Shown here: positions 1-5,617 of the stretch, in pieces
Layout: every line of letters begins with the position of its first letter
Numbering within the stretch: position 1 is the stretch's first letter
Assembly: GCA_013298325.1 (NCBI GenBank)
Contig: JAAFHJ010000235.1
Coordinates: forward strand, 1 to 7,423
Length of the DNA stretch: 7,423 bases
Reading direction: 5' to 3'
Origin: Myxococcales bacterium
Lineage (GTDB): Bacteria > Myxococcota_A > Polyangia > Polyangiales > Polyangiaceae
Notes under the pieces: model-generated
Databases searched by the model: none
Seen by the model: the letters and a program-made list of their open reading frames with translations, nothing else
What the model was told of the DNA's origin: nothing
Program-made: the position numbers and the translations under genes

Positions 1-1
1 G

Positions 2-487
2 CGTTCCGGCGGCACCGCGAAGGACACGGGAGATACCGGCATCGGCGCCTCCCTGTTCATCGACGGGGCCGGCACCTACCACGTCACCTACGTCGACGGC
101 ATTTCTGAGCAACTTCGATACGTTACGTTTGCCAACGGCAAGGCAGAAGCCTTCGACGTCGTCGACGATGGCAACGGCCTCGACGGCAAAGGCTTCGCCG
201 ACGGGAAGCACGTGGTCGGCGACGACTCGACGGTCCTCGTCGACGGCACGACGATCCGTGTATTCTACCAGGATGCGACCGCTGGAACGCTCCGCATGGC
301 GACCGGTGTGGCCGGGAGCGGCGGAAAGCGGACGTGGACGCGGACGGTCCTCGACCAGACGGCCAAGCGCTTCACCGGTTACTTCCCGCAAGTCGTCCCG
401 GGCGGCGGGCAGATCGCCCACTTCTGGCGCCAGTTTGACCCGTCGACGGTCTCGATGGTCGGCGACGTAACGCTCACCAAGTACTGA
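2..487 (+). CDS. C-terminal end of a repeat-rich, beta-propeller-like protein (5' end outside window)
   Basis: An open frame runs in from the left edge and stops at TGA 485-487, leaving 161 residues. Two related units about 60 residues apart are visible. Each has a hydrophobic strand ending in D-G (residues 19-22 and 79-82), then a V-x-Y/F-Y-x-D strand (28-32 and 87-91), then L-R-Y/M-x-T (38-42 and 97-101). A third, weaker copy, with a phenylalanine-tryptophan strand, lies near the C-terminus. This alternation of short beta strands with D-G turns is typical of BNR/sialidase-like or other propeller proteins often exported by myxobacteria, so a secreted or surface role is likely, but the N-terminus and any signal peptide are missing. 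No catalytic residue can be named. The gene ends just before a strong terminator, so it closes its own transcription unit. Reading frame and repeat are seen directly; the propeller fold is an inference. Confidence 0.72.
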   Translation, partial: RSGGTAKDTGDTGIGASLFIDGAGTYHVTYVDGISEQLRYVTFANGKAEAFDVVDDGNGLDGKGFADGKHVVGDDSTVLVDGTTIRVFYQDATAGTLRMATGVAGSGGKRTWTRTVLDQTAKRFTGYFPQVVPGGGQIAHFWRQFDPSTVSMVGDVTLTKY

Positions 488-509
488 ATTTCAGACAGGT
501 ACTACCCTC

Positions 510-545
510 AGAGGGATCGGCGAAGAGCCGGTCCCTCTTTCGTTT
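510..545 (+). terminator. Rho-independent terminator
   Basis: A 12-bp stem (arms 510-521 and 527-538, with one T-G wobble at 517/531) closes a 5-base GAAGA loop and is followed by a T-rich tail, TTTCGTTTCG. It begins 22 bases after the stop of the first gene and should end that transcript. It separates it from the downstream small-protein gene, which therefore needs its own promoter. Confidence 0.85.
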
Positions 546-604
546 CGGGGCCCCGTTTTGGCGAAAAATTTGGCCCAAATTCTCAGCTTCCGTAAGGGGT
601 CCCC
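546..604 (+). promoter_or_regulatory. Leader with two palindromes upstream of the small gene at 605
   Basis: Between the terminator and the ATG at 605 are two perfect palindromes: CGGGGCCCCG (546-555), and AATTTGG/CCAAATT around a single C (567-581). The second sits in the only AT-rich patch of this leader, where a promoter would be expected, and could be an operator for a dimeric regulator. The likely ribosome binding site AAGGGG (594-599) lies 5 bases before the ATG, and its GGGG could pair with the CCCC of the first palindrome. I cannot name convincing -35/-10 boxes. The palindromes are seen directly; operator or RNA-switch roles are guesses. Confidence 0.4.
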
Positions 605-856
605 ATGGCCGACACGACCCGCCTCTTCGACGAACTCGCGACCCTCTTCCGCGGAGTCCTCGACGCTCAAAATCGCGGCGCCAGCACCCGCCAGCTCGGG
701 CGCGCCCACGGCTACGTCGACGGGTACATGAAGGCACTAATCGATAGCGGCATCGCGACGCCGCGCGAACTCCTCGTCGTCCTCGGCAAAGTCCGCGCGG
801 AAGCCCACGGTCCGGCAAGCGCCGAGTGCGCAGAAGACCAGACCCACGCCGCCTGA
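605..856 (+). CDS. Small helical protein of unknown function
   Basis: This 83-residue protein starts at ATG 605 behind AAGGGG with 5-base spacing, which is a good Shine-Dalgarno arrangement. The sequence is predicted by eye to be mostly helical: an amphipathic first helix (residues about 4-23), a second helix with a Y-V-D-G-Y-M motif (about 37-48), and a third over P-R-E-L-L-V-V-L (about 53-65). A polar Ala/Glu-rich tail holds the only cysteine. There is no signal peptide or membrane segment, so it is probably cytoplasmic. It follows a terminator, and the next gene begins 41 bases after its stop, so the two are probably cotranscribed. I do not recognise the family. Coding status is supported by the ribosome binding site, by GC-rich third positions and by the tight fit between terminator and next gene. 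Confidence 0.68.
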   Translation: MADTTRLFDELATLFRGVLDAQNRGASTRQLGRAHGYVDGYMKALIDSGIATPRELLVVLGKVRAEAHGPASAECAEDQTHAA

Positions 857-884
857 GTTCTCGCGTCGACGCGCAGCCTGTTGT

Positions 885-891
885 AAGGCGG
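885..891 (+). promoter_or_regulatory. Ribosome binding site fixing the start at 898
   Basis: AAGGCGG lies 6 bases upstream of ATG 898. It favours this start over the in-frame ATG at 826, which would overlap the preceding gene by 31 bases and add an arginine-rich stretch of 24 residues with no domain character. Confidence 0.6.
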
Positions 892-897
892 GCCGCG

Positions 898-1515
898 ATG
901 GTTGACCACGAGAACGAAATCGGAGCGGGAGATGCGGCGGCGGCCACGGAAGTCGAGCCGACGCTCCCCCTCGAAGGCGACCTTCGCGCCGTTCCGCGCA
1001 GCAAGCTTGCGACGACCCTCCTCGCCGTGACCGGCCTCTTGGTCGTCGTGGCGGCAGCGGCGGCCATCGGTCGCTTCGCGCTGAAGTTTCGTCGCCCCGC
1101 CGAGCTCGTCTTTGACGGCGAGCGTGTCCATGTAAAGTACAGCGTTCAGCTCTTGGGGCGAACGTTCCGCGAAGGCGAAGTCGCGATCCCGCGGAAAAAC
1201 CTGATGACGGCCCGCCGCGAAACGCGCTGGCAGGGACTTGCATTCTACACCGGTCTCGCCGCCCTCGCCCTCGGCACCTTCGTCGGCGCGTCGATTCTTT
1301 TCGATGGAATTCGGGCTGCGTCGGGCACGCTCCTCGGCCTCGGGGCGGTCACGATGCTCGTCGGCGTCCTCGCCGACTACGCGGTCGCAACCTTCGTCCC
1401 GCGGGGGGCCGGCCGCTGCGACGTCGAGCTCCTCCCGCGGAATGGGAGCGTCCTGCGTATTGCCGGCGTCGATGCCGATCGCGCGCGCCGCATGATCGCA
1501 AAGATCACCGCCTAA
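898..1515 (+). CDS. Three-helix membrane protein of unknown function
   Basis: The protein has 205 residues from ATG 898. It has an acidic soluble N-terminus (1-35) and a first membrane segment (about 37-60, very Ala/Val/Leu-rich). A basic beta-rich segment follows (about 66-110, containing the strand V-F-D-G-E-R-V-H-V-K and E-V-A-I-P-R-K-N-L). Two further membrane segments come next (about 113-134 and 142-166), then a soluble C-terminal segment (about 172-205) with D-V-E-L-L-P and a final helix. The extramembrane beta segment followed by an I-P-x-x-N-L element recalls small membrane-anchored PH-like domains, but this is only a resemblance. There are no catalytic residues and a single cysteine (C174). 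It probably shares a transcript with the small protein 41 bases upstream and converges on the minus-strand operon only 16 bases downstream. Function unknown. Confidence 0.75.
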   Translation: MVDHENEIGAGDAAAATEVEPTLPLEGDLRAVPRSKLATTLLAVTGLLVVVAAAAAIGRFALKFRRPAELVFDGERVHVKYSVQLLGRTFREGEVAIPRKNLMTARRETRWQGLAFYTGLAALALGTFVGASILFDGIRAASGTLLGLGAVTMLVGVLADYAVATFVPRGAGRCDVELLPRNGSVLRIAGVDADRARRMIAKITA

Positions 1516-1531
1516 CGGCCGTTTCCCCTGG

Positions 1532-3190
1532 TTATCGAGGGACTTCCGCCCAGGTGGTCTCTACCGGTCCGTCGGCGCGCAGGGAGAATACGACCGTCGT
1601 CGCGACCGCCGTGCAGACTCGGAGCGCGGCGCTCCGTGCGCCACTGTTTCGGTCGCCGACCGCCCCGCCGCGAAGGGTCCGTCCGTTCGCGACCGCCAGC
1701 AAATTCCCTGGCAGAGGTGTCGCGAGAGACGGCGGGCCCACTTCCACAAGGGCAGACTCAAGGGCGACTCCGCCACGCGTATCGTCGAGGCGGGTCGCTG
1801 CAAACCGCACACAACGATCGGCGGCGAGCGGAATTTCCCGGTCGATCGCCCCTTTTGGCGTCCCCTCTACACGTGCAAAGGTCCATGTAGTCGCCGCTCC
1901 GGCGTCCCGTGCTTCGATGCGCGCAAGGAGCCGCGCCGCGACCGGAGCCGCGAGCGCGGCGAACGCTGCCGGCCGTGGTGCTTCGACGAGTTGAACCGCG
2001 TTGTGGGCCAACGGCGCATCGACGACGATGCGTCCAGCGCCACAAAAGGCAATAGAAACGACACCTTCCCCGGACGCTTCATGGATCGGCTCCGACGGCG
2101 AGCCCCCTTCGACCGGGGCTGTGCGCGCGGCGATTCGTAAGAACCCGCCATCTGCGGCAACTGCGCCGACCGAGCGACACCCCTCCCCGTAGCCATCGCG
2201 AATCCAGCGCTCACCGGCGGCCAACGCCCGCGGGCCGACCGTCGTTTCCCCCGGATTTTTGACCGACAGGCCGACGCCAAAGTCAAAAGCGCCCGACGCC
2301 GGAAGTTGTTCGAAGGCCGACCGTGGAGCGGCGCTCACGAGGAGCGGAACCGACCCTTGCCCGAGGTGTGGGCGGAGTGTGACCGTCAGACTTCGCGGCC
2401 GGTCCCCGGCGCAAACTACCGCCGTTCTTCGCTTTTCGCGTTCGTCGAAGCGCGTGAGTAGGCGGTCATCGGCGCCGCGAACTTCGCCATCGATGGCGCC
2501 GAAGTCGTCCCCGAGCAACGCCAAATCGATGCACTGTGCAGCTTCCACGGCGACGCCAATCGCCGTGGCTGCCGTCGGATCAAGCGGCACATCGACCCGT
2601 CGGAGCTCACGGAGGTGGACGCCAAGCTCCTGCTCACGGCGAACGAGGAGCCCGTCGATCCGCGCATCCATGCGGGACTTTCGCGCCGCACGCGCCGGCT
2701 TCTCAAGCCGTCGACGGAGCTTCTGCGCATCGCCACCACGCACGCGCGCAAGCCCGAGTCCGGCCAATGCTGGCGGATTGGTGCCGACCGCTTGCCGACT
2801 CACCGCCCGATTGGCCGACGCTGTAAGTGCAACATACACGCGTTCTGGCGCACTCGCGCAATAGAGCGTCGCCGGCTTGGCGTCGGGCTCTTCGTCGAAG
2901 GCCAAGATGGCACCATCGTCGTTAAAAACAGCGATATCAAGGTCTTCTGCGCCACCGCGCCCGACGGCGAGCAAGCACTCGTCGGCTTCGAGGTGGGCAA
3001 ACGTACCGACGCGCTCCCCCTCGTGAAGCTGGGCGACGACCGGAATTTCGCCGTCGAGGATGCCCAGTTCGGCAAACGCGCGACGCACCACCGCGCGCTC
3101 GGGCGGCTCCGCAGCGGGGGGCCGAGCGGGCGGAGAACCGCAAGCGACGACCGCAAGGAGAGGCAAAAACAATATTGATTTCGAGCGCAT
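1532..3190 (-). CDS. Outer-membrane-type lipoprotein with four Cys-paired repeat domains
   Basis: The protein has 552 residues. It starts at the ATG whose A is base 3190 and which shares that base with the upstream stop (TGATG). This start gives a classic lipoprotein signal: R-S-K, a hydrophobic core, then lipobox V-V-A-C with C17 lipidated. Gly at +2, rather than Asp, fits sorting to the outer membrane. After a Pro/Ala linker (18-32) the other eight cysteines fall into four pairs: C72/C111, C220/C260, C338/C383 and C460/C526. The first Cys of a pair lies in or before a hydrophobic strand, and the second closes a V/I-x-x-C strand followed by another beta strand. The best copy (about 65-125) has the D-L-D-I-A-V-F-N-D-D-G signature that I associate with calcium- or sugar-binding-like beta domains in myxobacterial surface proteins. 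Residues 150-195 are a basic helical insert. No enzyme motif is seen. It is last in the operon. Probably a surface or periplasmic binding/structural protein, but the function is unknown. Confidence 0.82.
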   Translation of the reverse strand: MRSKSILFLPLLAVVACGSPPARPPAAEPPERAVVRRAFAELGILDGEIPVVAQLHEGERVGTFAHLEADECLLAVGRGGAEDLDIAVFNDDGAILAFDEEPDAKPATLYCASAPERVYVALTASANRAVSRQAVGTNPPALAGLGLARVRGGDAQKLRRRLEKPARAARKSRMDARIDGLLVRREQELGVHLRELRRVDVPLDPTAATAIGVAVEAAQCIDLALLGDDFGAIDGEVRGADDRLLTRFDEREKRRTAVVCAGDRPRSLTVTLRPHLGQGSVPLLVSAAPRSAFEQLPASGAFDFGVGLSVKNPGETTVGPRALAAGERWIRDGYGEGCRSVGAVAADGGFLRIAARTAPVEGGSPSEPIHEASGEGVVSIAFCGAGRIVVDAPLAHNAVQLVEAPRPAAFAALAAPVAARLLARIEARDAGAATTWTFARVEGTPKGAIDREIPLAADRCVRFAATRLDDTRGGVALESALVEVGPPSLATPLPGNLLAVANGRTLRGGAVGDRNSGARSAALRVCTAVATTVVFSLRADGPVETTWAEVPR

Positions 3191-4539
3191 CACCGACCGA
3201 CGCCCCCACCGCCAACGTCGATCAGCGCGAACGTCCACGCGACGCTTCGTCCAAAAGCTGCAATTTGCACGCTTCGTTCCTCGTGGTTTTCCGTGCAGAA
3301 TGCAACCATCGCCGCAACGTCCTCGCCACCGGGGCGCCCCCCCTCCGCGGTTTTTCCGCGCCCGCCGCGGTCGTCGCTCGCAAAGCCCTCGCCGCTCACC
3401 GCCAGGGAAAGCCGGTCGACCGATCCCTCGGTCGCAGCCACCGCGGCGACGTAACAGTGCCCAGGGACGACCGGCACCACGAACCCCGTTCTCCCACCAA
3501 TCCCCTGGCGGAGGCCCCGAAGGTCGCCATGCAGGTCGGCCACGCCACGTGCTCGAAGCGCCGTTGCGACGGCCGCCGCGAGCGAATTTGGGGAGCCACC
3601 GCCGGGAAGGTCGCCGGTTCCAAACGCGGCGTCGAGGGGGCGCGCGGCCGGCACAACGTGGAGTGTCCCCCCGACGCTTCGGAAGCCCTGCACGCGGATC
3701 GTGATCGCCGTCGGTGCGGCGATGCAAAGGCCGAGCGTGGCATCGGCGCCGTCCCCGGTGTCGCTCGCCAAAATACGTGCACCTTGCACAGGGCTACCAG
3801 AGGCCGACGGTTCGAGGCGCTCGATCACGTCAGCGTCGATGTCGTAACGGGGGGCGGCGCGCGGCTCAAACAGGACGGCGAGCCGATGGCACCCGGGCAG
3901 CAAATCCATGGGAATTCTTGCAATTTCTGTCGTCCCCGGCTCGGTCCCCTGGACGGCGACCGCCACCGTCTTGGTCGCGGAAACCGTGTACCCTGCATCT
4001 TCCGAGGCCCGCACCGCCTTCCGAAGCCGCGGCGCAAGCGGCTGCGCTTGCGGCGGGGCGAGACTCGTGACGTCGGGCCCCGGGCTCGGCGCACGGGCGG
4101 GGAGCAGCGCCTCTAGCGTCGCCTGAAGGGGTTCTTTGGCTCCGTCGCCACGCGCCGGCACCGCAAAGACGTCGACGGCGCCGACGGCGGCCTCGCGGGC
4201 GACTTCACGGTCGCCGGCACCACCAAGCGCTTCAATTTCCAAAGGAAAAACTGTACCTACGGGACGCTCGGCGTTGGCGCATTGGCGCACGACCAAGAGG
4301 CCGCGTCGGCTCGCCTCGCCGCCGGCTCGGAAGCGGGCGGTCGCCCCGGCGAGAAGGACGACATCTGTGCATTCCGCAACCATCTTTGGAAAGGCGGTGG
4401 CATGGTCGGAAGCCAGCAAAAAGACCGGCGACGCGACGATCGCCTGGCGCTCGGCCAAGGCGTCGGCGATCCGGGCCCGCTCGGAACCGGACGGTTCGCG
4501 GGTCGCCGCCACGGCAAGAGCCAACACCCACGCCTTCAC
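3190..4539 (-). CDS. Exported protein with three Cys-paired repeat domains
   Basis: This is a 449-residue protein from a GTG start that overlaps the preceding stop (GTGA, 4536-4539). The N-terminus has one lysine followed by a hydrophobic stretch A-W-V-L-A-L-A-V-A-A (3-12), a short but plausible Sec signal peptide with cleavage near residue 12. Its six cysteines form three pairs, C57/C87, C217/C272 and C362/C415. The last two pairs sit in segments resembling the repeats of the next gene: P-G-C-H-R-L-A-V or G-H-C-Y-V-A-A-V, then after about 55 residues x-x-F/L-C, then a closing beta strand. A Pro/Ala-rich linker (about 147-172) separates an N-terminal domain from the two C-terminal ones. Exact pairing of all cysteines argues for an oxidising compartment, that is the periplasm or beyond. 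Family and ligand are not recognised. Its stop shares one base with the lipoprotein start, so the two are likely made together and may form a complex. Confidence 0.76.
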   Translation of the reverse strand: MKAWVLALAVAATREPSGSERARIADALAERQAIVASPVFLLASDHATAFPKMVAECTDVVLLAGATARFRAGGEASRRGLLVVRQCANAERPVGTVFPLEIEALGGAGDREVAREAAVGAVDVFAVPARGDGAKEPLQATLEALLPARAPSPGPDVTSLAPPQAQPLAPRLRKAVRASEDAGYTVSATKTVAVAVQGTEPGTTEIARIPMDLLPGCHRLAVLFEPRAAPRYDIDADVIERLEPSASGSPVQGARILASDTGDGADATLGLCIAAPTAITIRVQGFRSVGGTLHVVPAARPLDAAFGTGDLPGGGSPNSLAAAVATALRARGVADLHGDLRGLRQGIGGRTGFVVPVVPGHCYVAAVAATEGSVDRLSLAVSGEGFASDDRGGRGKTAEGGRPGGEDVAAMVAFCTENHEERSVQIAAFGRSVAWTFALIDVGGGGVGR

Positions 4540-4889
4540 CGGCGCCCCGCTTGGGTCGAAGCCACAACTTCTGCGAGGAAACGCAAGGCGAACGCGCAGC
4601 CGACCCCGACGGGACTGGCGCCAGCGCCTTCATCGGGATCGGTGAGCGCAGCGTCCATAAGTGATGGATCTACCCGAAACATCAAACGTTTGTCGATCGC
4701 GTGACCGAGCATTGCGAGCCGATCGCTGGCGACGACCAAGGTCCCCACGCCAGCGCCAGCGAGGTACCGCAGTGCGACCTCGCTCGCGAGCTCGTCGCCA
4801 GGGACCGTTGCGGTCGCCGCGGCGATCGCCCGCTGCCCCTCGTGGCCGACGTCGGGGACGCGCATTTGGCGCAGGTGCCTCGAACTCAT
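4536..4889 (-). CDS. Short E1/ThiF-like pseudo-enzyme (degenerate adenylation subunit)
   Basis: The protein has 117 residues from an ATG in an ATGA overlap (4886-4889) with the upstream enzyme gene. An in-frame GTG at 4904 would add only five residues. Its N-terminus, R-H-L-R-Q-M-R-V-P-D-V-G-H-E-G-Q (4-19), matches the R-Y-x-R-Q helix that opens MoeB/ThiF proteins. Residues 36-53 (including Y-L-A-G-A-G-V-G-T-L) match the helix and second strand of the MoeB Rossmann fold. The nucleotide loop between them should read G-x-G-G-x-G, but here it is V-P-G-D-E-L-A (29-35). The whole middle of the family, with the N-L-x-R-Q, Lys, Asp, zinc and cysteine elements, is gone. Sequence resumes at a stretch resembling the late MoeB segment E-A-G-x-x-x-P-x-x-G (86-110). 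It cannot bind ATP in the usual way. Likely role: partner or regulatory subunit of the adjacent enzyme. A decaying duplicate is the alternative, but the intact frame and exact overlaps at both ends argue against it. Confidence 0.74.
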   Translation of the reverse strand: MSSRHLRQMRVPDVGHEGQRAIAAATATVPGDELASEVALRYLAGAGVGTLVVASDRLAMLGHAIDKRLMFRVDPSLMDAALTDPDEGAGASPVGVGCAFALRFLAEVVASTQAGRR

Positions 4890-5617
4890 GCTTCCCCGCC
4901 GCACGTCGGCCCAAGGTAGTCCTCGGGGGCAAGGCGCGGGGGGAGAGCCCGTTCACCGCAGAGTGTGCAGTCGCGCCGCGCCCGAACGTGTCGCTTTCGT
5001 TGAATGATTTTCGCGTGCCCGTCGACGGTCACGAGCGTCCCGAAAGCGTCATCTTCGCCCGCGAGCACGCGTAGCGCGAGCGCCGCCTGTGCCGCACCGA
5101 CGAGACCGACCGCCGGCCCGATGACGCCCGCGTCGGCGCACGTGGGCGCTTCTTCGAGGGGCGGCGCTTCAAAAAGGCAACGATAACAGGCGCCTCGCCC
5201 GCGTTCCCCGGCGACGGCAAGCGCGGTTCCGTACCAGCGGAGGGCGGCACCGTGGACGGTCGGAATCCCGGAAAGAAAACAGGCATCGGCCGCAAGAAAC
5301 TTCGTCGGAAAATTATCGGATCCTTCGAGAACAAGCGAGACCCCCTCCAGGAGTCTTTGCGCCGATTCGGGGACAAAACGTTCTTCGTAGACCTCGACAT
5401 CCGCGGAAAAACGTTCGCGCAGAAAAGCGGCCGCCGTCTCGGCTTTTGATCGTCCAATATCCTGTTCAGTAAAGAGAATTTGGCGATGCAAGTTCGTCCG
5501 CTCCACGCGATCGTCGTCGACAATCACCAGCGTCATCGACGCGCCGGAGGCCGCAAGAGCGAGGGCCGCCGGAGCCCCAAGTCCCCCGGCGCCAATGAGC
5601 AATACGCGCCGTTTCAA
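4886..5617 (-). CDS. MoeB/ThiF-like E1-type adenylyltransferase lacking the N-terminal helix
   Basis: Family members adenylate the C-terminal glycine of ubiquitin-like or sulfur-carrier proteins (MoaD, ThiS, CysO) using ATP, in the cytoplasm. This 243-residue protein has all core motifs: G-x-G-G-x-G at 9-14, acidic D34-D36 for the ribose, N42/R45/Q46 in N-L-H-R-Q, K58, and D101 in G-S-D-N. It also has zinc cysteines C144/C147 and C217/C220, and C160 in T-C-A-D-A-G-V-I-G-P at the position of the ThiF/MoeB active-site-region cysteine. It has no rhodanese domain, unlike MoeZ. The start is TTG at 5617 in a TTGA overlap with the regulator stop, behind GGAGA 9 bases upstream. The protein therefore begins at the first Rossmann strand and lacks the usual 20-30 residue R-Y-x-R-Q helix; the in-frame codons just upstream do not encode it either. 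MoeB, ThiF and CysO-type activation cannot be told apart here, and no carrier protein gene is present. Confidence 0.9.
   Translation of the reverse strand: MKRRVLLIGAGGLGAPAALALAASGASMTLVIVDDDRVERTNLHRQILFTEQDIGRSKAETAAAFLRERFSADVEVYEERFVPESAQRLLEGVSLVLEGSDNFPTKFLAADACFLSGIPTVHGAALRWYGTALAVAGERGRGACYRCLFEAPPLEEAPTCADAGVIGPAVGLVGAAQAALALRVLAGEDDAFGTLVTVDGHAKIIQRKRHVRARRDCTLCGERALPPRLAPEDYLGPTCGGEA

Noticed and set aside
129..470. Serine/arginine/threonine-rich plus-strand frame of 113 codons over the first gene
   Set aside because: It is a frame shadow of the D-G-rich repeat frame, which continues from the window edge to a stop placed just before the terminator.
1..487. Frequent GTCGAC (SalI-type) hexamers as a modification or recombination motif
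   Set aside because: They fall in frame as common Val-Asp codons and occur in most genes of the window, so codon preference explains them.
826..897. Earlier ATG start for the membrane protein
   Set aside because: It would overlap the preceding gene by 31 bases and add a run of arginines. ATG 898 has AAGGCGG at good spacing.
1514..1523. Palindrome AACGGCCGTT between the two convergent genes as a shared terminator
   Set aside because: The palindrome has no loop and no T-run of note follows. A 10-base GC-rich palindrome at a convergent junction is weak evidence.
3337..3343. Run of seven C (G on the coding strand) as a phase-variation site in the exported protein gene
   Set aside because: Seven bases is short for a slippery tract and occurs readily in GC-rich DNA. 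The frame is intact and there is no promoter-spacing context.
3191..3727. In-frame extension of the lipoprotein reading frame by 179 residues upstream of 3190
   Set aside because: The extension is arginine/glycine/tryptophan-rich frame noise lying over the 449-residue gene. Starting at 3190 gives a perfect lipoprotein signal and a TGATG junction.
3175..4116. Long plus-strand reading frame (313 codons) opposite the exported protein gene
   Set aside because: Its composition is basic and low in hydrophobics, as expected for an antisense shadow in GC-rich DNA. The minus-strand frame has a signal peptide, paired cysteines and exact junctions.
4536..5617. The two E1-like genes as one enzyme broken by a frameshift or sequencing error
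   Set aside because: The N-terminal helix lies after the enzyme core, not before it, so repairing one frame cannot rebuild a normal protein. Both genes have complete ends and a clean ATGA overlap.
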